DNA of 64,000 nucleotides from Mucilaginibacter frigoritolerans. Lineage in GTDB: Bacteria; Bacteroidota; Bacteroidia; Sphingobacteriales; Sphingobacteriaceae. The notes under the pieces are model-generated. The model searched no databases and was not told the origin of the DNA. It was given only the letters and a program-made list of their open reading frames with translations. A program made the position numbers and the translations under genes. Within the stretch, counting starts at the first letter, position 1. Each line of letters starts with the position of its first letter. The stretch covers positions 111,642 through 175,641 of the forward strand of contig NZ_VLLI01000014.1 of assembly GCF_007830615.1 (NCBI RefSeq). Direction: 5' to 3'. Shown here one piece after another: positions 37,668 through 47,141 of this stretch.

Positions 37668-37966
37668 GTCCCGCTATTACATTAAAGGTTGTTTAGTCCT
37701 AAAGAAAGTTTACAGGTTTTAGATTAACGCCGCTGCCCCACTGTCCGATTCCGCCTTCGGACTAATATGCCTGTAGTTTGCAAAAAACTTTGGGACTAGC
37801 ACGGTGCCTCCACGCGCCTCCCACCTACCCAACTGTATCATAACCGAACAACATATTGTTACAAAAACGTACAACCCTATACTCCGCCAAACAATTAAAC
37901 AACTAATTATCAGTAATTTATTTATTTGGTATTACTTTTCGAAGCATTAAACAAATTAGCATTGCC
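37668..37966. other. 299-base gap upstream of the FtsX-type permease
   Basis: It holds the inverted copy of the GTCCGA/TCGGAC element (GTCCGA 37743-37748, TCGGAC 37757-37762; the preceding CTGCCCCACT is the reverse complement of the tail of copies A and C). No gene fits and no confident promoter was found. Confidence 0.45.
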
Positions 37967-40393
37967 ATGTTCAAAAATTACTTCAAAACTGCCTGCCGTA
38001 ACCTGATGCGTAATAAGAGTTATGCCGCCATTAATATTACCGGTCTGGCCATAGGAATTGCAGCCTGTTTGCTCATATTTCTGGTTGTTCAGTACGAAAC
38101 GGGCTTTGATAATTTTCATTCCAATAAAGATAATATCTACCGCATCATAACGGTCTCACACGGCGCAGATGGCTTAACACATGGCAGCGGCGTTCCGTTG
38201 CCACTCGCTGACGGATTAAGGCTCGATTTTCCGCAGTTAAAGCAGGTAGCCAATATTATGCAGAACGACGGTTCGCACTATTCGGTAAATGATGCAACCA
38301 ACGGCAGCACGGTAAAGAAATTTAAGGAAGACCTGGCTTATTATGCCGACCCCCAATTTTTTCAAATTTTTGATTTTAAATGGCTTGCCGGAGATAAAAA
38401 CACCGCACTTGCAGGGCCTAATGCCATCGTATTAACGCGTGACGAAGCCAATAAATTCTTCGGCGACTGGCACTCAGCAATGGGGAAGATGGTAAGGTAT
38501 GAAAACAAACACGACTTTAAAGTTACCGGCATCCTGGAAAACACACCCATAAATACCGATTTCCCGCTGAAACTGGTTGTATCGTGGGTTACTATGATCA
38601 GTAAAGACGGCGATCTTAGCGGCAACGCGCACGATTGGATAAGCACCTTTAGCGATCATAATTGCTATATCCTGTTGCCGCCCAACAGCAGCATAAAACA
38701 ATTTAACACGAATTTGGAGGCATTTGCCAAAAAACATATCCCACCCCCATATAATAAAAGCGCTTACCAGTTGGAGCCCTTGAATGATATGCATTATAAT
38801 ACCGAATTAAATGTTTTTAGCGGCCATACATTCAGTAAGCAACTGATCAGTGTCATCAGCCTCATTGGTTTGTTCCTGCTGTTGATAGCATGTGTTAATT
38901 TTATCAACCTGGCTACGGCCCAGGCAGTAAACCGGTCGAAAGAAGTAGGTGTACGCAAGGTTTTGGGCGGCAACCGCAGTCAACTGGTGCTGCAATTTAT
39001 AAGCGAAACGTTAATTATTACGCTATTTGCCGTGCTACTGGCGGTTGTAATTGCTATGGCAACTCTGCCTATGCTAAATAACCTGCTAGAGATTCAATTG
39101 AGCGGCAATTTCCTTGCTAATGCTATAGTGGTATTCTTTCTGGTAGCGGTTGTTTGTGGTGTTACCTTATTGGCGGGCTTATACCCCGCACTGGTACTTT
39201 CAGGCTTTAACCCTATCGAGGCGTTAAAAAACAAGGTAAAAGCAGGCCATTCAAGTGGCATTTCCCTGCGCAGGGTGCTGGTGGTTACGCAGTTTTGTAT
39301 CGCGCAGTTCCTGGTAATTGGTACACTGGTGCTCATCTCCCAAATGAATTACTTTAAAAACAAACCCCTTGGCTTTACTAAGGATGCTGTGATCTCTGTG
39401 CCATTCCCAGGAGATAGCATCAGCCGCACAAAGATAAAGGCATTTAAAGACCAGCTTTTGCAACAGCCCGGCATTAAAGATGTAAGCTTTAGTTTTGCCA
39501 GCCCATCAGATAATAATGCATGGCACAGCGATTTTAAATTCAATAATTCGCCTAAGCAAACCGATTTTAGCGCCAGTTTAAAATGGGCCGATGCAGGGTA
39601 TTTTAAACTTTACGACATTCCGTTTGTGGCGGGCGGCCCATATAAGCAATCGGATACTATTTCAGGATATGTTGTTAATGAAACCCTGGTAAAGAAACTG
39701 GGTATTAGTGATCCTAAACAAGCTATAGGCAAATACATTATGCTATGGGACGATAAGAAAAAATATGCGCAGATAACGGGCGTAGTGAAAGATTTTCATG
39801 TCGGCTCATTAAAAGATCCTATCCCCCCAGTGCTGATGAGTCCGTGGGTTGCTGTTTATCAGAAAATGAATGTAAAGATCCAGCCCGCTAACGTAGGTCA
39901 CACGTTAGCAGCAATAGAAAACTCCTGGAACAAAACATTTCCGGATGGTATATATGAATATCAATTCCTTGACACTACCATTGCCAAATTTTATAAGAGT
40001 GAAGACGAACTATCCACCCTTTACAAAGTATTTGCAGGGATTGCCATATTTATATCCTGCCTGGGCCTATATGGCTTGGTTTCCTTTATGGCCGTACAAC
40101 GTACCAAGGAAGTAGGCATACGCAAAACACTAGGTGCCTCAGTAGGGCATATCGTTTATCTTTTCTCTAAAGAATTTACGCTGCTGGTTATTATAGCTTT
40201 TGCCATAGCAGCACCAACAGGCTACTATTTTATGCAGAAATGGCTCCAGGGTTTCACTTACAGAATCACCCTCGGTCCCGGTATATTCATCCTGGCTATT
40301 CTGGCATCGGTGCTTATTGCATGGCTGGCAGTGGGCTATAAGGCTGTTAAAGCGGCTTTAGCTAACCCGGTGAACAGTCTGCGCTCAGAATGA
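37967..40393 (+). CDS. MacB/FtsX-type ABC permease
   Basis: 808 residues, two MacB_PCD + FtsX modules in tandem. TM1 (about 20-42, ITGLAIGIAACLLIFLVV) is followed by a periplasmic domain. Three TMs follow (about 285-405) with AVNRSKEVGVRKVLGGNRSQ after the first. TM5, a second periplasmic domain and three more TMs complete the protein, with a matching RTKEVGIRKTLGASVGH. No ATPase gene lies next to it. Such permeases occur in large families in Sphingobacteriaceae and may act in lipoprotein, peptide or mechanotransmission roles. Confidence 0.88.
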   Translation: MFKNYFKTACRNLMRNKSYAAINITGLAIGIAACLLIFLVVQYETGFDNFHSNKDNIYRIITVSHGADGLTHGSGVPLPLADGLRLDFPQLKQVANIMQNDGSHYSVNDATNGSTVKKFKEDLAYYADPQFFQIFDFKWLAGDKNTALAGPNAIVLTRDEANKFFGDWHSAMGKMVRYENKHDFKVTGILENTPINTDFPLKLVVSWVTMISKDGDLSGNAHDWISTFSDHNCYILLPPNSSIKQFNTNLEAFAKKHIPPPYNKSAYQLEPLNDMHYNTELNVFSGHTFSKQLISVISLIGLFLLLIACVNFINLATAQAVNRSKEVGVRKVLGGNRSQLVLQFISETLIITLFAVLLAVVIAMATLPMLNNLLEIQLSGNFLANAIVVFFLVAVVCGVTLLAGLYPALVLSGFNPIEALKNKVKAGHSSGISLRRVLVVTQFCIAQFLVIGTLVLISQMNYFKNKPLGFTKDAVISVPFPGDSISRTKIKAFKDQLLQQPGIKDVSFSFASPSDNNAWHSDFKFNNSPKQTDFSASLKWADAGYFKLYDIPFVAGGPYKQSDTISGYVVNETLVKKLGISDPKQAIGKYIMLWDDKKKYAQITGVVKDFHVGSLKDPIPPVLMSPWVAVYQKMNVKIQPANVGHTLAAIENSWNKTFPDGIYEYQFLDTTIAKFYKSEDELSTLYKVFAGIAIFISCLGLYGLVSFMAVQRTKEVGIRKTLGASVGHIVYLFSKEFTLLVIIAFAIAAPTGYYFMQKWLQGFTYRITLGPGIFILAILASVLIAWLAVGYKAVKAALANPVNSLRSE

Positions 40394-40422
40394 GCTAATG
40401 CTGTAAAAGAAATGCCATATAT

Positions 40423-40476
40423 GTCCGATTTATATGATTTCGGACGGCGGTGGCCTGTATTCACAGAATACAGGCC
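40423..40476 (+). terminator. Two hairpins after the permease gene
   Basis: The first is copy C of the GTCCGA/TCGGAC element (GTCCGA 40423-40428, TCGGAC 40440-40445). The second, GGCCTGTATT (40452-40461) with AATACAGGCC (40467-40476), is a perfect 10-base stem with a 5-base loop; it lacks a T run. One or both probably end the permease transcript. Confidence 0.55.
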
Positions 40477-40543
40477 GTTGTGTTAAAGCTCGATTAATCT
40501 GATATATTGTTTTTTATTTTATCTTTACCTTAATCACTTTATT

Positions 40544-41239
40544 ATGAAAAAATTAACCATTATACTTTCATTATGCTTGATGATAACAAGCACGGTTATA
40601 CATGCGCAAACCCATGAAGATTCGGTCAAGATTGAATTGAACACTTCAAGGGATGATTATGTTAATAAAATAAAAGAATATGGTTTTAAACCCGGGCTAA
40701 AAATCCCACCAATTGTTCTTGACAATCCACGCTCCTTTGGAAATTACGATGATAGTTTAAATGTTATTCATACCTGCAACTGGAATACCTTACCACAGCA
40801 AGGGAAGGATTTCTTCAACGGCTTTGCCCAACATTTGGGACAAGGCCTTACCGGAGAAAAATTTTTCAGGCTGGCTGTTTATAAATGGATATTTATACAC
40901 GAACTGAGCCATTGGTGGCGCGCTTGCCAGCATCAAACCGCCGATCCTTATGAAAATGAAAAGGCAGCAAACCGGATAGACGCTGCTTACTGGCACGAAA
41001 AAGAGCCTGATTTTTACCAATTTATGTTATTGGTCTTTAACGATGTGTTGCATAATACACCAAATCCAGTACCAGCTGGTCAGCAAAAAGAAAAATACCT
41101 GAATGATAATTATCAAAAATTACCTGGCGGATCGGCTTACACCTGGTACCAATCAGTTATGATTGTAGAAGTTAGTAAAGAAGTACCGTTCGAAACATTT
41201 AAGCAAGCTATTGAGCTTGCAGGAAAGCCAGTGCATTAA
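40544..41239 (+). CDS. Secreted HExxH zinc-peptidase-like protein
   Basis: 231 residues with a signal peptide (about 1-22, ending IHAQ). The motif IFIHELSHWW gives HExxH (His119, Glu120, His123). Glu137 or Glu139 in YENEKAANRIDAAYW could be the third zinc ligand, as in gluzincin-like domains. The rest is not recognised. The spacing looks reasonable for a small metallopeptidase, though activity is not shown. A single gene. Confidence 0.65.
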   Translation: MKKLTIILSLCLMITSTVIHAQTHEDSVKIELNTSRDDYVNKIKEYGFKPGLKIPPIVLDNPRSFGNYDDSLNVIHTCNWNTLPQQGKDFFNGFAQHLGQGLTGEKFFRLAVYKWIFIHELSHWWRACQHQTADPYENEKAANRIDAAYWHEKEPDFYQFMLLVFNDVLHNTPNPVPAGQQKEKYLNDNYQKLPGGSAYTWYQSVMIVEVSKEVPFETFKQAIELAGKPVH

Positions 41240-41318
41240 AATCTTCTTTATGCCATCTGTCTTGTCCTAAAATAGTTAGCGTGTATTTACCATCATCAAT
41301 CCAAAAACCAACAAATAT

Positions 41319-42038
41319 TTATTGGCGATTTACTTCACCCTTTATGATCCTGGCAAAATGTTCGCGATAGGTGATCCCAATAGGTAAGGGTGTTTTATTA
41401 ATAATAACCTTCGCTTTATCTATTACCTCAATATGTTTTAGCGAAACAATGTACGATTTATGAATCCGTATAAACATATCGGCAGGAAGCATTTTTACAA
41501 TATCATTTAAAGGAAGCAGTGGCATTATTTTTCCGTTTTTGGTATAAATAGTGATGTAATTTCCGCAGCCTTCAATATAAAAAATATCGTTATGCGCTAT
41601 CCTGAATAATTGCGAACCACTTTTAATAAGCACCGATTTATTATCCTGCAGTGAGGGATTATGTATAGTTTCACCATCTTTCTTTAGCAGCTGGTAATTT
41701 TTTGCCTTATTAACTGCCTTCAAAAATCTGTCGTATTTTACAGGTTTTAAAAGATAATCTACCGCATTAAATTCATAGCTTTCTGCACCATACTCAGCAT
41801 GGGCGGTGGTAAATATGATCTTCGGAACAACTGTTAGTGAGTTTAAAAATTCAATTCCCGACAATTCAGGCATATTAATATCCAGAAACACCAGGTCTAC
41901 CGGTACTTCAGCCAAAAATGCCATGGCCTTAAATGGATTGGTAAATCCTTCAACAAATTCTAAAAATGGCGTTTTTTTAATATATCCTGTAATAAGATCT
42001 AGCGCAAACGGTTCATCATCAATAGCAATACACTTCAT
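41319..42038 (-). CDS. LytTR-type response regulator
   Basis: 239 residues. The receiver domain (1-120) has acidic IDDEP and phospho-acceptor Asp53 (VFLDINMPELSG), with Lys in LLKPVKYD. The C-terminal LytTR DNA-binding domain is at about 135-239 (IEGCGNYITIYTKNGK, FIRIHKSYIVSLKHIE). It follows its kinase by 10 bases in one operon. Bacteroidota pairs of this kind often control cell-surface or transport genes; the targets are unknown here. Confidence 0.95.
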   Translation of the reverse strand: MKCIAIDDEPFALDLITGYIKKTPFLEFVEGFTNPFKAMAFLAEVPVDLVFLDINMPELSGIEFLNSLTVVPKIIFTTAHAEYGAESYEFNAVDYLLKPVKYDRFLKAVNKAKNYQLLKKDGETIHNPSLQDNKSVLIKSGSQLFRIAHNDIFYIEGCGNYITIYTKNGKIMPLLPLNDIVKMLPADMFIRIHKSYIVSLKHIEVIDKAKVIINKTPLPIGITYREHFARIIKGEVNRQ

Positions 42039-42048
42039 AAAATACCGG

Positions 42049-43086
42049 TTAAAGCTGTATAGCCAATTTTACGTAAAAAATATCGTTATCATTACTTATG
42101 GATAGAGTGTGCCGGTTGGAATATAGCAACTGCAAGCGTTCGCCTGCGTTTTTTAAGCCAATTCCCGGGCTGGGTTTATCTGCCACTGTGGTAATTTTGT
42201 TTTTAGTTTCAAGTATCAATACGTTAGCATCTAAATTGATAATAATAGATACATCCGATTTTTTACTCAATATAATTCCATGTTTAAATACGTTTTCAAT
42301 AAATGGAATTAGGATTATTGGCGCTATTTTATAGTTCGCCCATTCGCCATTTAGCTGATATTTTACCTGGCTTACCAATTCGGGCGAAAGACGCTGTATC
42401 TGAAGGTTTATAAAACTGTTAACGTAATTAATCTCGCTTTCAAGCAGCACTTCTTCGCTGTTGCTTTCATATAAAACATAACGCATCAGGCCCGAAAGTT
42501 TTTCAACAATATCGGCAGTTACGTTGTCGCCACTTTTAATTGCACTCGAATAGGCCATGTTTAAAGTATTGAACAAAAAGTGCGGATTTATTTGGCCCCT
42601 CAGGTATTTTAGCTCGGCGGTAAGCTTTTCTTTAATAAGCCGTTGTCTTATGATCTCTTCTTTAAGCCATTGTTTGGTTAACCCATAGCCCAATGATAGT
42701 GACAATACAAACAACTTGCTCTCCACGTTGATTATTACCTCCGACAGCAATGGTTCTTTCTCTGTAGATAAAAGTGAGATAGCATAAAAATGATCAAGAA
42801 CAGCGTTTAACCCTACAACCATAACGTACAAAGAAATCACCCACAAAAAATATGTGCCATAGCGCTGTATGGAGATAAACCTGGGAATAAGGTATAAGGC
42901 ATTAAAATAAAACAGTGCGAGGTTTAGCGTTTCGCTCCAAATTAATATAGGATAAATGCTTCCGTCGCTTTTACGGAACGGCCCTAATGTTTGTGCTGTT
43001 CTCCAAAGCGTAAAAAACAAACATCCCCAAATAAAAACGTGTATTATCGGCTCTAAATACTTTTTGATTTTGATTCCCTGGCCCAT
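42049..43086 (-). CDS. LytS-like histidine kinase (His_kinase family)
   Basis: 345 residues. About four TM segments in the first 130 residues are followed by a coiled-coil-like linker. The His_kinase box is LRGQINPHFLFNTLNMAYSS, with the phospho-His in NPHFLFN. A short HATPase region (PFIENVFKHG, GIGLKNAGERLQLLY) completes it. It pairs with the LytTR regulator just downstream. No extracellular sensor domain is visible. Confidence 0.93.
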   Translation of the reverse strand: MGQGIKIKKYLEPIIHVFIWGCLFFTLWRTAQTLGPFRKSDGSIYPILIWSETLNLALFYFNALYLIPRFISIQRYGTYFLWVISLYVMVVGLNAVLDHFYAISLLSTEKEPLLSEVIINVESKLFVLSLSLGYGLTKQWLKEEIIRQRLIKEKLTAELKYLRGQINPHFLFNTLNMAYSSAIKSGDNVTADIVEKLSGLMRYVLYESNSEEVLLESEINYVNSFINLQIQRLSPELVSQVKYQLNGEWANYKIAPIILIPFIENVFKHGIILSKKSDVSIIINLDANVLILETKNKITTVADKPSPGIGLKNAGERLQLLYSNRHTLSISNDNDIFYVKLAIQL

Positions 43087-43284
43087 TTATTTTTTAAATA
43101 TAGTGCCGATATATTTATTAACAACCTAATCTGCCAATAATTATTCCAATGGGCTTTCTGTCTATTCGTATTGCATTGGTCAATTAAATCGCCAGTTCAA
43201 ATGGCATTTAAGTCCGTTCAGATAATTGATTTTCCACTGGCACCAAATCATCTTTCTTTGCTTCAAATAATTTAAAATCATTTT

Positions 43285-44709
43285 ATGAAAGCAAAAATAT
43301 TTCTCGTCCTCATCCTGGTTTTCTCCGGGTTGTTGGCACATAGTCAGGAAAGTAACCCAAGCAGGTTACGGGGGTCATGGTTAGGTACGCTACCACTGCC
43401 AAACGGTGCAGGCCTGAGGTTTGTAATGCATTTTAAAACGCACGATAAAAATCTCACAGGCACATTTGATGTGCCGGAACAAGTGATTAAAGATGGTTTT
43501 ATAGATTCTGTGTGGATTGCAAAAGACAGTGTGTTTGCTGATTTCACAACCAGGATAGGTAAAGGAGCCATGTACAAAGGCGTTTTTTTGCCTGGTGATT
43601 CGGTCATCCAGGGAAACTGGATACAGGGAGGTTCGCACCCATTAAATTTAAAACCCACTACCTATATATATACCCAAAAGAGTAACTTAAATCCAAAGTT
43701 TGATGGCTACAAAATTGTAAAGCTGATAGAAAGCACACCCACCAAAGATCAACAGAATACAGGTACATGCTGGAGCCATGCAACAACTTCTTTTATAGAA
43801 ACGGAGGCCATGCGCCTAGGAAAGAGCCCCGTTGTGCTTTCCCCAATGTACTTTGTTATCCCAACGCTTATCGATAAAGCCGAAAAATATATAAGGATGC
43901 AGGGTAACCTTTACTTCATTGAAGGTGATTTAACCTTTAGCGCGCTAAAAGCATATAAAGAATTTGGCGCGATACCAGAGGATATTTATTCGGGTAAAAT
44001 TGATAACTCATCAATACACGAACATTTAAAAATGGAAAACACCATACGCGAAAAACTAAAGTCGTATGTTGATGCAGGCCGTGGCAATATGACACCCGAA
44101 GAATACAGGGCATCGATAGCCGCTATTATATACAAAACAATGACTAAAGCTCCTCAAACTTTTAATTATGATGGGAAAGTTTACACACCAAAATCATTTG
44201 CAGAAGAAAAAATAGGAATTAACACCGATAATTATATCGAGATCACATCGTACACGCACCACCCTTTTTACTCAAAATTTGCTTTAGAGATACCATCAAA
44301 CTGGAATAACAACGCTTACCTTAATGTGCCGATAACTGATTTTATATCCATAATAGATCATGCTTTATTAAATAATTATTCAGTTTGCTGGGATGGTGAT
44401 ATTGATGAAGGGTATAATAATGGCTTTTGTAAATTAGAAAAAAATGAGGATGTGACTCAACTGTCGCGCCAGGCAGCTTTTGATAATTATACCACGCAAG
44501 ATGACCACAACATGCATATTATTGGCATAGCAGAAGATAACCAGGGTAAAAGGTTTTATATTGTTAAAAACTCTTCCACCGGTGCCGATTGTGGCGGCTA
44601 TGTTTATATGTCAAAAGAATACTTGCTGTTAAAAACCATATCAGTGATGGTTCATAAAGATGCAATACCTGTGGATATAACGAAAAAATTAAAAGCCGGG
44701 CTTTTGTAA
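43285..44709 (+). CDS. Secreted C1-family cysteine peptidase with an extra N-terminal domain
   Basis: 474 residues. Signal peptide about 1-20. Residues 25-125 form a beta-rich domain (LRGSWLGTLPLPNGAGLRFV, then FFKG-like loops) of the type recalled in front of secreted alpha/beta hydrolases. The papain-like domain follows, with oxyanion Gln156/157, nucleophile Cys162 (TGTCWSHA), His411 (DDHNMHIIG) and Asn429 (YIVKNSSTG) all present. It resembles the bleomycin-hydrolase/aminopeptidase C branch. The gene stands alone next to a divergent LytS/LytR pair that might control it. Confidence 0.88.
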   Translation: MKAKIFLVLILVFSGLLAHSQESNPSRLRGSWLGTLPLPNGAGLRFVMHFKTHDKNLTGTFDVPEQVIKDGFIDSVWIAKDSVFADFTTRIGKGAMYKGVFLPGDSVIQGNWIQGGSHPLNLKPTTYIYTQKSNLNPKFDGYKIVKLIESTPTKDQQNTGTCWSHATTSFIETEAMRLGKSPVVLSPMYFVIPTLIDKAEKYIRMQGNLYFIEGDLTFSALKAYKEFGAIPEDIYSGKIDNSSIHEHLKMENTIREKLKSYVDAGRGNMTPEEYRASIAAIIYKTMTKAPQTFNYDGKVYTPKSFAEEKIGINTDNYIEITSYTHHPFYSKFALEIPSNWNNNAYLNVPITDFISIIDHALLNNYSVCWDGDIDEGYNNGFCKLEKNEDVTQLSRQAAFDNYTTQDDHNMHIIGIAEDNQGKRFYIVKNSSTGADCGGYVYMSKEYLLLKTISVMVHKDAIPVDITKKLKAGLL

Positions 44710-44896
44710 TTCATACTGAATCAACACCATACTCAGACTTCCCGTTATCAGCATAATTGGAAAGTCTGATTCTTTCACTTCCTCCTAGCTGATCGAAGTT
44801 AGCACAGCACGCTCCTTTTACCATTAAGCCATTTGAATTATAGCAAGTTAAATGTATTTTTAAGCTTTCTTCTGTACAAAGAACGAACAGTTAAGT

Positions 44897-45163
44897 ATGT
44901 CTATTATTTTCCTAAACTCTAATTCGCAAAGTTTTGGGGTCATTGGAGAACCTTACTTCTCTGAAACACCGGCAACGCCAACAAGCTATAGAACATCCTC
45001 AACAACTTTTTCCTGGTGGTACAAAAATTCTTATGACGATAACTCGGGTAAGGCTAGAGCTATCATTACTAAAATTTATAATGACAATCAGATCTTATTT
45101 ACATGCCATGTTTATCTTGAAAACGGAAATGTACTAGCCTTTTCAGGATATAAACAAAGATAA
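44897..45163 (+). CDS. Hypothetical protein, 88 aa
   Basis: 88 residues, no signal, polar, with TFSWWYKNSYDDNSG in the middle and a beta-like ending. Not recognised. Short and weakly supported; another frame overlaps it on the same strand. Confidence 0.35.
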   Translation: MSIIFLNSNSQSFGVIGEPYFSETPATPTSYRTSSTTFSWWYKNSYDDNSGKARAIITKIYNDNQILFTCHVYLENGNVLAFSGYKQR

Positions 45164-45207
45164 AAGCTATCCGTCTTATATCTCTTCACTAAACCATGTT
45201 ACAAACG

Positions 45208-45663
45208 ATGAAACTTATCATAACATTGTTAATCTGCCTTTCGATGGCCTGTATTAACAGCCAAGCACAACAACGTCTATTTACATTCACAGTTAATACA
45301 AAAAACTATCAGGTCAATGAAACCAAACTCAATGAGTTCTTTGGCGAGGTGTTTATTGATCTCACACAAAGAGGCATCACTAAACTGAAATATTTTGAGC
45401 TATGGCAAGATTCCTTTGAACGATGGAAGAACACTTGTTTGTTTGGTCACTTTACATTTACTACTTATAGTAGTTTGATGGGAAGTGTATCGTATAGCGG
45501 ACAAATCAGTCGTGAGGATCTAGGACTAAATGATGATGGCTCAACTCCTAAAGGCAATCCAAACAACAAGAATAACAACAGATTAAGAACATCTTATCTT
45601 ACGGGCTACATGGAGTTTTATATCATAAATAATGTAACAGAGTTCAGGGTCACCACCCACTAG
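45208..45663 (+). CDS. Small secreted hypothetical protein
   Basis: 151 residues from the ATG at 45208, which starts a proper signal peptide (MKLIITLLICLSMACINSQA); an ATG at 45196 is four codons earlier. The mature part is polar and Asn-rich with no recognised domain (GSVSYSGQISREDLGLNDDG). It could be a lipoprotein, since a Cys lies near the end of the hydrophobic core. Confidence 0.55.
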   Translation: MKLIITLLICLSMACINSQAQQRLFTFTVNTKNYQVNETKLNEFFGEVFIDLTQRGITKLKYFELWQDSFERWKNTCLFGHFTFTTYSSLMGSVSYSGQISREDLGLNDDGSTPKGNPNNKNNNRLRTSYLTGYMEFYIINNVTEFRVTTH

Positions 45664-45728
45664 TTTGATCATAGAGGTTATTTATAAACGGAATGGCACT
45701 TATCTATGATATCATATCAATAAAGCTC

Positions 45729-45775
45729 CACAAGCCTTCACTATCCTTCCCCGCTTTCGGTTGCTTACAAAGTGG
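45729..45775 (+). repeat. Direct repeat R1 flanking the lipoprotein gene
   Basis: CACAAGCCTTCAC at 45729-45741 followed by CCGCTTTCGGTTGCTTA. A variant lies at 46479-46520 (CATAAGCCTTCAC, exactly 750 bases on) and another at 49956-50037 (CACAAGCCTTTCAC, then CCCGCTTTTGGTTGCTTA). R1 and R2 bracket the lipoprotein gene. Confidence 0.5.
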
Positions 45776-45939
45776 AATTGAAACTTCGCAAACTCGCTAC
45801 GCTCGTTGCTTTTCATAATGGCTTACTAATTGAAGAACATTTATCACCTATCCCTCAGAGTATTAGAATTACATCTATTTTCCGATTACTGCAATCACGT
45901 GTACTATTATTATCTTTGAGTATCACTTAAACATATCAC

Positions 45940-46446
45940 ATGAAGAAATTTCTATTTTTCATCTCACTAGTACTAATACTTGCTGGCTGTAGCAAATCAT
46001 CATCTGTGAAACCATTAATTGTCTTAACTGGTAGCTATGTCTCTTATAGAGAGGTAGATACTCTATACAAAGGTCTTATTGTCGCTGACGGGATTGAAAC
46101 CATAACAATTCATTCAGCCACTGGAGACACAATTTACAACTATCCGGGTACAGTAAACGCTAATAGCTATTACAATGTCCCAGATAATAATCCTGCGGCC
46201 GAGGGGCAACAAGATATAACATTCAGTTCTAACAGCATTGCAACTGAAACTGAAACCTCTTTTGTGCCTACAACAATTACCTATAATTTGAAGACTGGTA
46301 CCTTTAATGATGGTCGTAGTGATATGCGTGAACGAATTGTAGCAATCAACGCTAACACAGTAGAAATGATTACTAATCAATATTTGGTTGATAACCAACC
46401 AAATACAACAGGAGTTGTGGTCGCTGTTTATTATAGAAAGCAATAA
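45940..46446 (+). CDS. Lipoprotein of unknown function, 168 aa
   Basis: 168 residues; the signal MKKFLFFISLVLILAGC gives a clear lipobox (LAGC). The mature protein is polar and Thr/Ser-rich with probable beta strands. Not recognised. It is bracketed by two copies of a dispersed repeat (R1, R2), which suggests it is a mobile or shuffled unit at the edge of the RHS island. Confidence 0.65.
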   Translation: MKKFLFFISLVLILAGCSKSSSVKPLIVLTGSYVSYREVDTLYKGLIVADGIETITIHSATGDTIYNYPGTVNANSYYNVPDNNPAAEGQQDITFSSNSIATETETSFVPTTITYNLKTGTFNDGRSDMRERIVAINANTVEMITNQYLVDNQPNTTGVVVAVYYRKQ

Positions 46447-46478
46447 GTCGTTTGTATACTTAAATCCAAACTATAATT

Positions 46479-46520
46479 CATAAGCCTTCACTTGCCTTAG
46501 CCTCATTTGTTGCTTAGATG
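46479..46520 (+). repeat. Direct repeat R2
   Basis: CATAAGCCTTCAC (46479-46491) and a following TTGTTGCTTAGA; second copy of the repeat at 45729. It marks the start of the gene-free stretch next to the RHS cassettes. Confidence 0.45.
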
Positions 46521-47141
46521 AGGAAAGGCAAGCTCTGCTTATGGCTGGGCGCAGAGGCCATTCACACACTAGGCAGAAAGGCGTTACGTTTTCCTTACGC
46601 TTGCAAACAGATGCGCCAAGTTACGCGATTGTCAATTAGCTTTCAGCACATTGCCAATTACCGGCTATGGCCGACTTGTCACACCGTTTGTCAGCAGCGA
46701 GCGGAAAACTCCACATTCGCTTTCTCTGTCTTTTTATAAGTTTCATTTATGCTGCGCTTACACTTGGTCTATTCGACCAGGTGACACTTGCAACATTCAA
46801 CACATAAAAACTCAGACGCTCATATTGTTTGGCTCGCCTACGCCTACGAAAAAGGCTGCACAACTGTCACAGCGTTTGATATTACAATGCTTTGGCATTG
46901 TTCAAACCCTCCGCCAGTTGTTTGTGCAGCATACTATGCAGCCGCACGTTGTGCTCTTTCTGCATAGACCTTTTTCGTTACTCGCAGACAACTTCGTTTC
47001 TCTGCGTTGTCTTTGGAAGGCTCGAAGGAAATACAATGCATATCGCATCCGACAGAAAGACAGAATGTGTGCTCAGCCTGACAGAGTCTTTTAAACATAA
47101 TTTCGTTGTCTCGGTTAGCGTGAACGCTTAGCCGTACGGGT
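46521..47141. other. Gene-free, hairpin-rich 620-base stretch
   Basis: No frame resembles a protein. Several stems are clear: CACTTGGTC 46761-46769 with GACCAGGTG 46775-46783; GCTGCACAA 46855-46863 with TTGTGCAGC 46922-46930, enclosing CAATGC/GCATTG 46885-46900; AGACAAC 46986-46992 with GTTGTCT 47006-47012. It could be a structured RNA, the scar of a lost cassette, or a mobile-element end. It is less AT-rich than its neighbours. Confidence 0.5.

Noticed and set aside
46651..47094. 147-codon plus-strand frame in the hairpin-rich stretch
   Set aside because: Cys/His/Arg-rich with no fold signals; the DNA is better explained by paired stems, and other frames overlap it.
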